A DNA stretch of 58,169 nt from an uncultured Myxococcales bacterium. Its GTDB lineage: Bacteria > Myxococcota_A > UBA9042 > DTJE01. The position numbers and the translations under genes were made by a program. Below the pieces are notes generated by a model. The model made no database searches. It was not told the origin of the DNA and saw only the letters and a list, made by a program, of their open reading frames with translations. Of the stretch, positions 38,309 through 48,197 are shown piece after piece (position 1 is the stretch's first letter; each line of letters starts with the position of its first letter). The DNA lies in contig CAIZWN010000046.1 in assembly GCA_903936705.1 (NCBI GenBank), positions 1-58,169 on the forward strand, in the 5' to 3' direction.

Positions 38309-41300
38309 ATGCCGACCAATTCCCGCGCCGAACTCCAGGATATCCGGACCTTCCCGTCACTCGTCGCCTATCTGAAGAACCGGATGGGCTGGCCGATCGG
38401 GCAGGAGTCCTTCGAGAATGTCGAGGATCTGTTCTTCGACTACACCGCCGAGGAATTGGGCCTCGATTCGAACACGGCAGCAAAAATCCAGGAGATCAAA
38501 CGTCTTCGACCCCTGGCACCCGGCCAACCCTGGGGCGTCTTCTTTGTGAAGTTCGAGCCGAAGCGTCTCCCCGTGGTCGCGCTGCGCCGCATTCTGGGCC
38601 AAGTGGTCTTCAAGAAACGCGCGACAGCTGCCCGGGCGGAACGTGCCTCCTGGCATTCTGATGACCTCCTCTTCATCTCGAACTATGGCGACGGAGACCA
38701 GCGGCAGATCACGTTCGCGCATTTCTCGCAGGACGCTGACAAGGACGACCTCCCCACCCTGAAGGTATTGGGCTGGGACAATTTGGACACCCCCCTGCAC
38801 CTGGACGCTGTGGCCGAGGCGTTGACTCACCAGCTCCGATGGCCGGATGACCCCTCGAAGGTGGAGGATTGGCGCGAGAAGTGGGGCTCCGCCTTTGCGG
38901 TCGGCCATCGTGAGGCCATCACGACTTCGAAGGAACTATCCATCCGCCTCGCCCAACTTGCCCGGGATATCCGAGACCGCATCGCCACCACGCTGGCCAT
39001 CGAAACGGACCGGGGCCGCTTAACTCGCCTGATGAAGGCCTTCCAGCAGTCACTAATCCACGATCTGAAGCCCGCGGACTTTGCAGACATGTACGCCCAG
39101 ACCATCGCCTACGGGCTGCTGTCCGCGCGCATTGCGAACCGGGGCAAGGGGACTGCGGATGATCTCCATCATGCGATGCCCGTGACCAACCCCTTTTTGA
39201 AGGAACTGATGCAGACCTTCCTGAAGGTCGGTGGCCGACGGGGGCGCGCGGGCGGCCCCGGTATCGACTTCGATGAACTGGGCATCAGCGATGTCGTGGA
39301 CCTGCTCGATGCCGCGAACATGAAGGCTGTTGTCGAAGACTTCGGCGATCGCAACCCTCAGGAAGACCCGGTCATCCACTTCTACGAGTCATTCCTGAAG
39401 GAATACGACGCCCAGAAGCGCATGCAGCGCGGCGTCTTCTACACTCCACGCCCTGTGGTCTCCTTCATCGTCCGCAGCGTCCACGAACTGTTGCAGACCG
39501 AGTTCGGCCTCGAGGACGGTCTTGCCGACACGACGTCTTGGGGCGACATGGCCCGCCGCCATAAGAATCTCAAGATCCCAGCCGGGATCTCGCCGGACCA
39601 GGCCTTTGTACAGATCCTGGACCCCGCGACCGGCACCGGCACCTTCCTGGTGGAGGCCACCGACATCATCTACAAGACGATGGCCGCGAAGTGGGAGAAG
39701 GAGGCTGGTAACCCGATGTTCGCGAGAGTTCCAGAACAATGGAACGAATACGTACCGAAGCACCTGCTACCTAGGTTGCACGGCTACGAACTCCTGATGG
39801 CGCCCTATGCGATCGCCCATCTGAAGATCGGTTTGAAACTCCACGAAACGGGCTACAAGTTCGGGTGCGACGAGCGGGCGCGCATCTACCTGACCAACGC
39901 GCTGGAACCGGCGCAGGATTTCTCGGGATTGCTGGAGTTCGCGATTCCAGCGTTGGCTCACGAGGCGCAGGCGGTCAACGAAATCAAGCGCTCGCAGAGA
40001 TTCACAGTTCTACTCGGAAATCCACCATATTCCGGGCACAGTCTGAACAACCAAGTCGGGTGGGTCGTCGATAAAGTCTACGACTACAAGCGCGACTATC
40101 CGGATCTGCTCAAGCCAGGTCAGGCGAAGTGGCTACAAGATGACTACGTGAAATTCTTGCGTTTCGCCGAGTGGCAGATTGAATGCAGTAACGTAGGCGT
40201 CGTAGGTTTCATCACGAATCATGCGTTTCTCGAAAACCCCACGTTCAAGGGGATGCGACGACACTTCATTGCATCCTTCAATAGGATTGCGGTCTTAGAC
40301 CTGCATGGGAATGCAAACAAGCAGGAAACCGCGACTGATGGTTCTCCGGACAGCAATGTTTTCGAGATCAAGCAGGGCGTGGCGGTTTCCCTATTGAGAC
40401 GGACAATTTCAGTTCAAGGTGAATCTCCGGCAACTCTTGAACGAAGTGACCTCCGCGGCACCGAGAACGAGAAGTTTGCCACTCTGTTGACCACAAGCCT
40501 TCAGCGGATGCCATCGGTACCGTTTCGGCCAATCCCACCAGAACTCGTTTTCGTAAGTCTCGACGACGAAAGAAAGAAGGAGTACGCAGAATTCGCTCTG
40601 CTCCCGGCCATCATGGACCTGAACGGCGACCCAGCGCCAGGCATCGTCACGACGCACGATGAGTTCGCAATCTCGTTCTCGCGTGAGGAGCAGATCGAGA
40701 AGGTTGAGGCTCTGCTTGCGACACGCTCCGAAGCCGAGGCAAGGGAACTCTTCACTCTGTGTTCGCAAGATCAATGGGTCTACGCTGACGCAAAGAGGGC
40801 GCTTCGGACTGAGGATTGGCGGAAGGTAGTTGTTCCAATACTCTATCGGCCTTTTGACCAGCGATGGACTGTCTATAGCCGATATGTGGCCGTCCATCGT
40901 CGTGAAAGGGTTTCCCGGCACATGCTCGGAGGAGGCAACGTCGGCCTGTCCATCCCTCGCTCGACAGAGATCAAGCGTGGATGGGAGCACGTCTTCTGCT
41001 CCAGGCAACTTATCCAGCATCACACGGTGTCACTCAAGGAAGTGAACTATCTTTTCCCTCTGTGGCTTGAGTCTGAATGGCCTGCGACGTGCCGCAAGGC
41101 GAACCTGTCTCGAACAGCGTTGTCTCAAGTAGCTGCTGTTACGGGACTCAAGGCCGTAGACGAGTCCATGAAATCTTTCCCAAAGCAGAGTGGTGAGGGG
41201 CAGTGTGGACGCGGTGATCTGCGCGCGACCTTTGGTCCCCGCGATGTATTCGACTACATCTACTCTGTCCTTCATTCTGGAACCTACCGAAAGCGTTACG

Positions 41301-42424
41301 CCGACTTTCTGAAGAGTGACTTCGCACGTATTCCGCTAACTCCGACGCGGACGCTCTTTTCGGAACTTGTACGATGCGGCGGCGAGCTTGTTGACCTGCA
41401 TCTGATGGAATCGACCAAACTCGATCACCATATCACCACGTACTCCGGCCCCAAGCATCCAGTGGTCGAGCGCGTGGGTTGGTCGGGAGGCACCGTCTGG
41501 TTGGACGCCGCCGCAGTGAAGAAAGGCCAGCCTGCATTACCCGGCTCTATAGGTTTCTATGGCGTTCCGGAGGAAGTGTGGAACTTCCATATCGGCGGTT
41601 ACCAAGTCTGCGAGAAATGGCTGAAGGACCGGCGCAATGGCCGCGCGCTGTCCGACCAAGATATTCGCCACTATCAGCGCATCGTAGTTGCCCTCAAGGA
41701 GACCATCCGCTTAGTGAACGATATCGACGCCGTCATCGACAAGTATGGTGGCTGGCCGGATGCCTTCGCTGCGGATGGCGCAAATCGGCCCCTGCTAGCC
41801 GCCAAGCCTGAAACCGTCCTACCGACGCTGGTCATACCCACGGAGAAGACTTATCCGACTGCGGTGACCAAGCCGCGACCCATTCAAGACAATACGCTTT
41901 CTTCGCTGATGGCCGCGGATCGCGAACCTATTGCCTACGGCACGTCGGCGCCGCCTCCCTCTGAGGCCGCCGCCAGTCCCAGGCAGGCCGATCGAGAGGA
42001 ACTGATCTGTCTCTTGCGGACCCTCTTCAAGAACGGTGCATCTCGTCAGCGCGAAGACGCGATCGCTGAAGTCGCTGGCCACCTGGGGTACCAACGCATC
42101 GGGTCTCGGCTCCGGGAGGACGTCGAGGGTGCCCTCCGAACCGCAGTCCGCCGGGGCGTCCTGGAGAACGCCATTGACGGCCTGGTCCTGGCGGCCAAGA
42201 ACATCACGGATTACCACCGGGACTTTCTTAAGGAGCAGTTTCTGGCTTCTCTGGAAGGCCGAGCGTGGCGTGATCGCGACGAGGCCATTCGCGCCTTCGC
42301 CCGCTGGATGGGTTTCCAGCGTACCACGCCGGTCATCGACGAGACTGCCCGCTCGTTGATCAACGGACTCATCCGGTCCGGGCGATTGGAAAGCGACGGC
42401 TCAAGCATTCGAAAGTCGGGCTGA
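38309..42424 (+). CDS. N6-adenine DNA methylase, type ISP-like (defence operon, gene 2)
   Basis: The 1371-aa protein carries methylase motif I ILDPATGTGTFLVEA near residue 436 and the adenine-specific motif IV GNPPYSGHS near 570. A long target-recognition region (about 600-1060) resembles type ISP enzymes (RIPLTPTRTLFSELVRCG, YGVPEEVWNFHIGGYQVCEKWL). The C-terminal 200 residues contain repeated helical regions. No N-terminal nuclease or helicase motifs are seen, so cleavage must come from partners. The recognition part (about 40.0-41.5 kb) is visibly less GC-rich than its surroundings, as is usual for variable specificity domains. It probably marks host DNA for the operon's helicase and nuclease. 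Confidence 0.9.
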   Translation: MPTNSRAELQDIRTFPSLVAYLKNRMGWPIGQESFENVEDLFFDYTAEELGLDSNTAAKIQEIKRLRPLAPGQPWGVFFVKFEPKRLPVVALRRILGQVVFKKRATAARAERASWHSDDLLFISNYGDGDQRQITFAHFSQDADKDDLPTLKVLGWDNLDTPLHLDAVAEALTHQLRWPDDPSKVEDWREKWGSAFAVGHREAITTSKELSIRLAQLARDIRDRIATTLAIETDRGRLTRLMKAFQQSLIHDLKPADFADMYAQTIAYGLLSARIANRGKGTADDLHHAMPVTNPFLKELMQTFLKVGGRRGRAGGPGIDFDELGISDVVDLLDAANMKAVVEDFGDRNPQEDPVIHFYESFLKEYDAQKRMQRGVFYTPRPVVSFIVRSVHELLQTEFGLEDGLADTTSWGDMARRHKNLKIPAGISPDQAFVQILDPATGTGTFLVEATDIIYKTMAAKWEKEAGNPMFARVPEQWNEYVPKHLLPRLHGYELLMAPYAIAHLKIGLKLHETGYKFGCDERARIYLTNALEPAQDFSGLLEFAIPALAHEAQAVNEIKRSQRFTVLLGNPPYSGHSLNNQVGWVVDKVYDYKRDYPDLLKPGQAKWLQDDYVKFLRFAEWQIECSNVGVVGFITNHAFLENPTFKGMRRHFIASFNRIAVLDLHGNANKQETATDGSPDSNVFEIKQGVAVSLLRRTISVQGESPATLERSDLRGTENEKFATLLTTSLQRMPSVPFRPIPPELVFVSLDDERKKEYAEFALLPAIMDLNGDPAPGIVTTHDEFAISFSREEQIEKVEALLATRSEAEARELFTLCSQDQWVYADAKRALRTEDWRKVVVPILYRPFDQRWTVYSRYVAVHRRERVSRHMLGGGNVGLSIPRSTEIKRGWEHVFCSRQLIQHHTVSLKEVNYLFPLWLESEWPATCRKANLSRTALSQVAAVTGLKAVDESMKSFPKQSGEGQCGRGDLRATFGPRDVFDYIYSVLHSGTYRKRYADFLKSDFARIPLTPTRTLFSELVRCGGELVDLHLMESTKLDHHITTYSGPKHPVVERVGWSGGTVWLDAAAVKKGQPALPGSIGFYGVPEEVWNFHIGGYQVCEKWLKDRRNGRALSDQDIRHYQRIVVALKETIRLVNDIDAVIDKYGGWPDAFAADGANRPLLAAKPETVLPTLVIPTEKTYPTAVTKPRPIQDNTLSSLMAADREPIAYGTSAPPPSEAAASPRQADREELICLLRTLFKNGASRQREDAIAEVAGHLGYQRIGSRLREDVEGALRTAVRRGVLENAIDGLVLAAKNITDYHRDFLKEQFLASLEGRAWRDRDEAIRAFARWMGFQRTTPVIDETARSLINGLIRSGRLESDGSSIRKSG

Positions 42425-42461
42425 TCGACAAGCGTGCGACCCGCATTCAAGGAGGTTCGCT

Positions 42462-44732
42462 GTGTCCAACATCAATCTGCGCGACGAGGCCCCTCTCCGT
42501 GCAGCCCTGGCGTTCATCGACAGCGAGACGGCGCCTGCCGAACACTGGGTTCATTCCTGGCGTGCGGAGATCGTGAAGTTCTTGAAGTGGATTGCAGGGG
42601 CGTCGCCAGACGAACGCGCCAGCCGTGAATTCCAGAAGAAACTCTGGGACGACAACCCGATCACCGGCGTCGGCATGGGAACCGTCAAGGTGGATGTCGT
42701 GTTGGATGATCCGGTATTCCGCTCCTGGATGGCTGGCCTGGCGGGAGAGCAACTTCCGTCCGATGTAGCCACCCGTGGAGCGAGGCTCAACGAAATCCAC
42801 CGCGACCTACTGAAACGCTTCGAAAAGCGGACCAACCGACTACCCCGGTTGAAAATCTGCCGGACGTTGGCCGCCCTGTTTCCGGACGACTTCACGACCA
42901 TTAGCCACCGCACCCGCCTGGGCGAATTGCACGACCGCATGCTCTCTGGGGGTGGCACGGTCGTTGATCAGCACCTGCAAATCATGAGGCGCCTCGAGGA
43001 AGTGATGGGTCCGGCAGGGAGTTCCATCGAAGACCGGGTGGCCCGGATGACGCTCCCCTGGATGCTGTTCAAATTCATGGTCCAGGGAGAGGAGGAGACG
43101 GAGACCGAGGTCACCACGACTGGCGGCGAAACGAAATTGGTACCGCTTCCTGCGGCCCGACGTCGCAGGGGTCTTACAGCCATCGCAGGCTACTTTCAGA
43201 CCGTTCGAAACATGCTCCAGGCCATCGAGCCGGGAATCACGCGCGAGGAACTCCTGGACTTCCTGCGGACGCTCAACCCGACGTTCAAGGACTCCAGTCA
43301 TGGCACCACCATCAACCTGCTGAGCGGCGAGTACGGCGTCGTACAGAGGGATGGTGACACATATCGCCTGACATCCGCCGGGAAAGCCGTGCTGGAAACC
43401 GGCGATCCGGACGAACTGGCCGAGCGTTTGATGACGCGGATTCTGGGGTTCGATCACGGGTTGGTCCACCTTCGCGATCATGCCCCCTGTAGCAGCCGGG
43501 ATCTTCAACTGGCGATCCAGAAGGCGAACCCTGGCTGGACCAGCCTCTACTCCCCGAGTTCGATGGTTGCCTGGTTCAAGAGCCTCGGACTGGTGGAACC
43601 GGTCCACGGGGACAAGTTGCAGTTGTCGGAGCGTGGAAACGCCTGGACGGCACAAATCCACTGGGTCCCGGAGTGCCTGGTCCAGGACGAGGCGGTTACG
43701 GAGGCGACGATCCTGGAGGAACCGGCGGTCCTGGCAACGACTGAAATCGTCCTCCCGTCTATCGAAGACATCCATGCCCACGTGTCGCAAGGTAACCATT
43801 TCCCGAAGAAACTCGTCGCGGAGTTGCACGCCGGTCTCTGGTCACAGCCCCGGCGGCACTTCGCCATCCTGACGGGCATCTCGGGGTCCGGAAAGACCCT
43901 GCTGGCCCGTCGATACGGCGAGGCCATCGTTGGTGGGTCCGAGCAGGCCAGGCGACGCCTCCTCCCGATCGCCGTCCAGCCCGGCTGGTACGATCCGGGT
44001 CCGATCCTGGGGTACGTGAACCCGATCCGGCCGGATTCCTACGTGCGCACGCCGTTTCTGGAGTTCCTTTTTGCCGCCTTGAGAGAGCCTGGGCGACCGT
44101 ACGTTGTGCTGTTCGACGAAATGAACCTGTCCCGACCCGAACAGTACCTGGCCCCTCTGCTTTCCGCGATGGAGACTGCGGGGGGGGAGTTGCACCTTCA
44201 CCGCGAACAGGAAGGATTCGACGGGGTCAGCCGGAACGTACCCTACCCGAACAACCTCGTGGTGCTGGGAACCGTCAACATGGACGAAACGACCCACGGC
44301 CTCTCGGACAAGGTGCTGGATCGCGCCTTCACCTTCGAGTTCTGGGACATCGACGTCGCGAGTTTCCCGGGATGGAAGGACACCCGGTTGGTCCCGGAGG
44401 AGAAGGAGAAGACGCAACGGGTCCTGACCAGCCTGGCTTCGGCCCTCTCTCCCGCGCGGCTGCACTTCGGCTGGCGTGTCATCGACGAAGTCGTGAAGTA
44501 CCTCGAACGCACCAAGGACCAAGGGGTCCTTGGATTCCCGGAAGCGCTGGATTCGGCAGTGTTCGCGAAGGTTCTTCCCAAGGTCCGAGGGGACGACTCG
44601 AAGCGGTTCCAGGATGCCTTGAAGGCGGCCAAGGCCGTGGCTGGCAAGGAGGGACTGACCCGCTGCCTGGCGAAGCTGGACGAGTTGGAAAGCGATCTGC
44701 TGGTCATGGGCAGCGCGCGATTCTGGCGTTGA
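42462..44732 (+). CDS. McrB-like AAA+ NTPase (defence operon, gene 3)
   Basis: The start is GTG 42462 with AAGGAGG upstream. The 756-aa product has a poorly conserved 400-residue N-terminal part with a winged-helix-like stretch (about 250-420), perhaps for target binding. A McrB-type motor follows: Walker A LTGISGSGKTLLAR near 471, Walker B VVLFDEMNLSRPEQY near 548, and GTVNMDETTHGLSDKVLDRAF near 603. The NxxD/GTVNMD signature is typical of GTP-using McrB. It overlaps the nuclease gene by 4 bases (TTGA), supporting a McrB-McrC-like complex. The DNA form it recognises is unknown. Confidence 0.9.
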   Translation: MSNINLRDEAPLRAALAFIDSETAPAEHWVHSWRAEIVKFLKWIAGASPDERASREFQKKLWDDNPITGVGMGTVKVDVVLDDPVFRSWMAGLAGEQLPSDVATRGARLNEIHRDLLKRFEKRTNRLPRLKICRTLAALFPDDFTTISHRTRLGELHDRMLSGGGTVVDQHLQIMRRLEEVMGPAGSSIEDRVARMTLPWMLFKFMVQGEEETETEVTTTGGETKLVPLPAARRRRGLTAIAGYFQTVRNMLQAIEPGITREELLDFLRTLNPTFKDSSHGTTINLLSGEYGVVQRDGDTYRLTSAGKAVLETGDPDELAERLMTRILGFDHGLVHLRDHAPCSSRDLQLAIQKANPGWTSLYSPSSMVAWFKSLGLVEPVHGDKLQLSERGNAWTAQIHWVPECLVQDEAVTEATILEEPAVLATTEIVLPSIEDIHAHVSQGNHFPKKLVAELHAGLWSQPRRHFAILTGISGSGKTLLARRYGEAIVGGSEQARRRLLPIAVQPGWYDPGPILGYVNPIRPDSYVRTPFLEFLFAALREPGRPYVVLFDEMNLSRPEQYLAPLLSAMETAGGELHLHREQEGFDGVSRNVPYPNNLVVLGTVNMDETTHGLSDKVLDRAFTFEFWDIDVASFPGWKDTRLVPEEKEKTQRVLTSLASALSPARLHFGWRVIDEVVKYLERTKDQGVLGFPEALDSAVFAKVLPKVRGDDSKRFQDALKAAKAVAGKEGLTRCLAKLDELESDLLVMGSARFWR

Positions 44733-46300
44733 CGGGGGACGGGTTGGACGCGCCGTTGACAGTGGATTTCGAGAACGGAACCCCGCCGCGCCTGCTTCAG
44801 CGGGACGAGCCGAATCCCGGGTTCTCGGAACTCTGCCGCGTCGTGTTCATGGCCTCTTTGCCTGGGCCTTGGGAACTCCAGATCGACGACGAGCGCGTTG
44901 CCCCGGAAGGTGTTGTGCAAGGACGATGGGCCTGGAGTCCCGGTTTCTTCGCTGGCGAAGTTCTGGCGAAGCTGATTCACCTCGACACCGGACAGTCGAC
45001 CGAGTACCGGCTCGATGTATCTCCCGATGGCGCGAAGGTCGGGCGGGATATCTTCCTTACGATGCTACGCGAGTTGTGGGTTGAAGCGCCGGACTTGGTG
45101 GCAGGAACCGAACCGGCGCTGGACAGGATGGGAACCCTCGGCGCCAGCGAAGACCCGTACCTGGCCTTCTGTCGCCTTCGGCAGCATGGTGCATCCTTCC
45201 TGAGTGCGATGAAGCGTGTCACCTGTGATCCGATCCGGACGCTCCGCTACCACAGGATGCTCGTGCCCCTTCGTGCGGTCCGACGGGCTGACGCGCGAAC
45301 CGCAGCGACGGGGCTCCGCGATCCGTTCGTGGCCGCAGTGTTGACTGGCCGGGAGAGCACCAGCGAGGCGCCTGCGGCCGATCTCAACCTCGATGCGCCC
45401 GTGGTCGAACAGCACCTCGACAACGCTGCCAATCGCTGCCTGGTGGCCATGGTGCGCGCTGTGCTCCGGCGCATCGAGCATTGTCGAGTGGAGCTGGGCA
45501 AGATCGCGACATCCGAGAAGAACCCTGGCGATACCCGGACATCCGTTGCGGCTCGCTGGCCGGTTCGCGAGGGGTTCCTTATCCGAATGCGGGCAGATCT
45601 GGAACGGTTGGTCCGAAGATTCCCGCTCTCGGAGGTTTCAAGGCCAGAGGTCACTCCGGCAGGCCTCAACGCGATCGCGGCACACCCCGTGTACTCAAGG
45701 GCCTATGGCCGAGGTTGGCGGTGCATCCGGCGTGGGCTGACGGGCGATCCCTCGGAAGACGAAGTTCCGTTGTCGCCCACGTGGGAAGTCTACGAGCGGT
45801 GGACGTTCTTCAAGTTGATCGAGTTCCTGAGGACGAAGGCCGGCCTTTCCGCATCTGCCAGCCCGATCCATCGGAGCCTGGAGGATCGTTGTCGCTGGAC
45901 CGGCCGGATGCAGGACGGATCGACCATTCGAGCTTTTTTTCAGCACCCGTTCTCTGGCGGACCCCATGGCTCGAACCGGGGCTTCCTCTCGATCTCCGGC
46001 CGGCGGATACCGGATATCGTATTGACGGTGGAAGGCGTTGGCGAGCCGAGGTTCGTCGTCCTGGATGCCAAGTATCGGCGGACTCGGTCGAATGTGCTGG
46101 AGGCCATGGAATCGGCGCACATCTACCACGACAGTCTTCGCTGGAACGGGAGGCCACCGGACCAGTCGCTGCTGCTGGTTCCGGCTGGCGGCGGAGCGCC
46201 GTGGCTGCAGGACCCTGGTTTCCATCATGAGCACGCCGTGGGGGTCGTGGTTGTGTCTCCTGGAAGCGCGCAGGAAGGCTTGACGCTGTTGGGTCTATAG
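44729..46300 (+). CDS. DUF2357/PD-(D/E)XK nuclease, McrC-like (defence operon, gene 4)
   Basis: The frame is best started at TTG 44729, overlapping the McrB-like stop; GTG 44762 is an alternative. The 523-aa product has a DUF2357-like N-terminal half. Its C-terminal nuclease has motif II RIPDIVLTVEG near 427 and motif III VVLDAKYRR near 440, the PD-(D/E)XK pattern. In McrBC systems the analogous subunit cuts DNA when driven by the AAA+ motor. Here it ends the operon and is convergent with the SIR2 gene. The unusual start codon is inferred only from overlap and frame. Confidence 0.85.
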   Translation: MTGDGLDAPLTVDFENGTPPRLLQRDEPNPGFSELCRVVFMASLPGPWELQIDDERVAPEGVVQGRWAWSPGFFAGEVLAKLIHLDTGQSTEYRLDVSPDGAKVGRDIFLTMLRELWVEAPDLVAGTEPALDRMGTLGASEDPYLAFCRLRQHGASFLSAMKRVTCDPIRTLRYHRMLVPLRAVRRADARTAATGLRDPFVAAVLTGRESTSEAPAADLNLDAPVVEQHLDNAANRCLVAMVRAVLRRIEHCRVELGKIATSEKNPGDTRTSVAARWPVREGFLIRMRADLERLVRRFPLSEVSRPEVTPAGLNAIAAHPVYSRAYGRGWRCIRRGLTGDPSEDEVPLSPTWEVYERWTFFKLIEFLRTKAGLSASASPIHRSLEDRCRWTGRMQDGSTIRAFFQHPFSGGPHGSNRGFLSISGRRIPDIVLTVEGVGEPRFVVLDAKYRRTRSNVLEAMESAHIYHDSLRWNGRPPDQSLLLVPAGGGAPWLQDPGFHHEHAVGVVVVSPGSAQEGLTLLGL

Positions 46301-46482
46301 CTTCTTTGTCGGGCCAGACTCCTTGCGCTTCACCTGCACCCGTGTGCCGGCCCGGAGGCCGGCTCGGCGCGATGACCTGCGGCCACCGAAGACGGGCGAG
46401 GCGCTACTGGAGTGGAGCGCCGCGGGGTTCAGCAAGGGCCGGGACCGAGCGGATGTCAGGTGAATGTGCTTGTTGGACGGCA

Positions 46483-47559
46483 CTATCCTTCCGAGGTGCG
46501 ATACAGATTCTGGATCACCCCAATCGCCTGCGAGAAGTTCATCTGCAGGTATTGGTAGCGGGCGATCGCGCCCGGCCCGAGCAAAGTCTGGAAACGATCA
46601 TTCACAGATCCAGAGGCATCCGGATTGATAACCCAGAAGCGGCGAAGGAGGGAATCACCAGCGCTGCCGAGCGCGAAAAGATAGCGGAAGAACTCGTCGG
46701 TTCGCGGGAGCGAGTATCCGATCACGAAGATATCTTCAGCCGCCGCGAGTTCGCCTGCCGCGCGGCGCCAGACGGCGGCAATCGAGCGATGGTAGTCTTC
46801 CTTGTTCCACGTCGGGGGAACAATTGCTGGTTCCTGAGATAGCTGCACGCCACAATGCGTATGCCTTTGGAACTCGCCCGACGGATTCAAGAAAAACTCC
46901 TCCGTAGACATCCGCAAAAGGGAATTCCGGTTAAGCACGTCCGCGAGACCGATCGGAACGATTTGGCCGCATTTCGCGCAGGCTCCCCAGTTCAAGGAAC
47001 CATGCAATTTCAGCAGAGGGATACCCTGCCCATCGTTGGAATCCAAGTGGTAGTTGGGCTTCAAGCCGGCGAACCCGAGCCCAAGGTCAAGCCCAAGATC
47101 GTAATTGAAGGTAATGACCCCAACATCCTTCCGCAGTGGGCTGCGGTCGCGAAGATGAAGGACAAGATCAGCGAAGCGCGAGTATATATCTGGACCGTGA
47201 AGCCTGTTTTCACGATGCCGAACACCAAATGAATTCTGAAGCGTCCAAACGATAAGAGTCTTGAGATCAGAAACGAGCTTCTCAATTTCGGAGGCGTCTC
47301 GTCCCGGGAACCTCTCTAGGGTTCGAGCCATCTCAAAAGCGGAGAAGATCGCTTCAATGTTGACCAGATCAAGTTGCGATTTCGAATGCACTACCTGAAG
47401 CGCCGAAATTCCGCGAAAGACGTTCGTAAAGGCACTTGCGACCGGTTCGACGGCGCCCGTGGCCAGCATTTGCGCCGCAACGTCCAAGAATTCGCCCATC
47501 AGAGGGGCGCCGGCCTCTTTCGAGGCCCCGGCCCCAAGAATGAAGACCACTTTGCCCAA
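46483..47559 (-). CDS. SIR2-like domain protein, likely defence NADase
   Basis: I chose the TTG at 47559 because GGGAGGTG precedes it and it starts directly at LGKVVFILGAGASKEAGAP; a longer frame begins at ATG 47679. The 358-aa product has SIR2-like motifs GAGAS, VITFNYDLGLD and LLKLHGSLNW, plus a CxxC pair (CAKCG) and IFVIGYSLPRTDEFFRYL. SIR2-like proteins of this kind act as NAD-depleting effectors or NTPase-coupled sensors in defence. The gene is lower in GC than its neighbours, a sign of transfer. It is convergent with the McrC-like gene, so it is a separate transcription unit. Confidence 0.87.
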   Translation of the reverse strand: MGKVVFILGAGASKEAGAPLMGEFLDVAAQMLATGAVEPVASAFTNVFRGISALQVVHSKSQLDLVNIEAIFSAFEMARTLERFPGRDASEIEKLVSDLKTLIVWTLQNSFGVRHRENRLHGPDIYSRFADLVLHLRDRSPLRKDVGVITFNYDLGLDLGLGFAGLKPNYHLDSNDGQGIPLLKLHGSLNWGACAKCGQIVPIGLADVLNRNSLLRMSTEEFFLNPSGEFQRHTHCGVQLSQEPAIVPPTWNKEDYHRSIAAVWRRAAGELAAAEDIFVIGYSLPRTDEFFRYLFALGSAGDSLLRRFWVINPDASGSVNDRFQTLLGPGAIARYQYLQMNFSQAIGVIQNLYRTSEG

Positions 47560-47831
47560 GAGGCACCTCCCGCAACCGCAAACAAGGAGGATCCGTGTCT
47601 CAACGGCGCGTCCTGCCCACACAGTCTGGGCAAACGACCACGCCAAGGGATGCTGAGTCATCGCATGGTGGGAAGTCAACCGAGAATCTCAGCATGTTCT
47701 GCCTGCGGATGCGCCGGTGCCCGTCCAACGCTTGCGCCTGAGTGGCAAACCACGGTGCCGTAACCGCTCGGTAAACCGCATTCTTCCAAGCATTCGCACC
47801 CCGGAGCACACTGCCTGCGGAGGTGCAACCT

Positions 47832-48197
47832 ATGAGCAACCCAACCCCAGGTACAGTTTCCCGCAACCGACCAATGACCAAAGGCGAAGCAAAGCGTGAA
47901 TTGACAGCCTGGTCGTCAAGCGGGCTTTCGCTGGCCGCGTATGCCCGAGGACGCGGCATCCCTGAAAAGCGTATGTGGAACTGGCGCACGCGGCTGCGGG
48001 CGCAGGGCTGGGAACCAGGGATGGCTGTTCAGGAGAACAGTTCTGGCCTGGTCCCAGCGCGAATCGTTGACAGTCCGGCCTTGGGCGCACGATCAAGTTT
48101 TGATGTTTCATTGGGCACGGGCATTGTGATCCGGGTGCCGTCGGACTTCGACAAGGGCTCGCTGCGCCGGTTGCTGGAGGTGGTGTCGGAATGCTGA
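47832..48197 (+). CDS. tnpA: IS66 accessory protein TnpA
   Basis: The 121-aa product starts at ATG 47832 behind GGAGG; the in-frame ATG at 47823 is less well placed. An N-terminal helix-turn-helix (WSSSGLSLAAYARGRGIPEKRMWNW, shown by SLAAYARGRGI) is typical of the first gene of IS66 elements. A C-terminal part reads IVIRVPSDFDKGSLRRLLEVV. It is needed together with TnpB for efficient transposition in characterised IS66 elements. Its stop overlaps the tnpB start. Confidence 0.9.
   Translation: MSNPTPGTVSRNRPMTKGEAKRELTAWSSSGLSLAAYARGRGIPEKRMWNWRTRLRAQGWEPGMAVQENSSGLVPARIVDSPALGARSSFDVSLGTGIVIRVPSDFDKGSLRRLLEVVSEC

Noticed and set aside
35143..46300. DISARM or BREX assignment for the defence operon
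   Set aside because: No DUF1998 protein (DrmB), no BrxL/PglZ-type phosphatase and no separate PLD gene are present; the gene content fits a helicase-methylase-McrBC combination better.
46295..46483. Small minus-strand frame between the nuclease and SIR2 genes
   Set aside because: No start signal or family likeness; the segment contains a GC hairpin (GCCGGC arms) and is more likely a shared terminator region.
47600..47989. Minus-strand frame across the IS66 left end
   Set aside because: It crosses the terminal inverted repeat and tnpA start, so at most it is a scrap of the insertion target; no function could be recognised.
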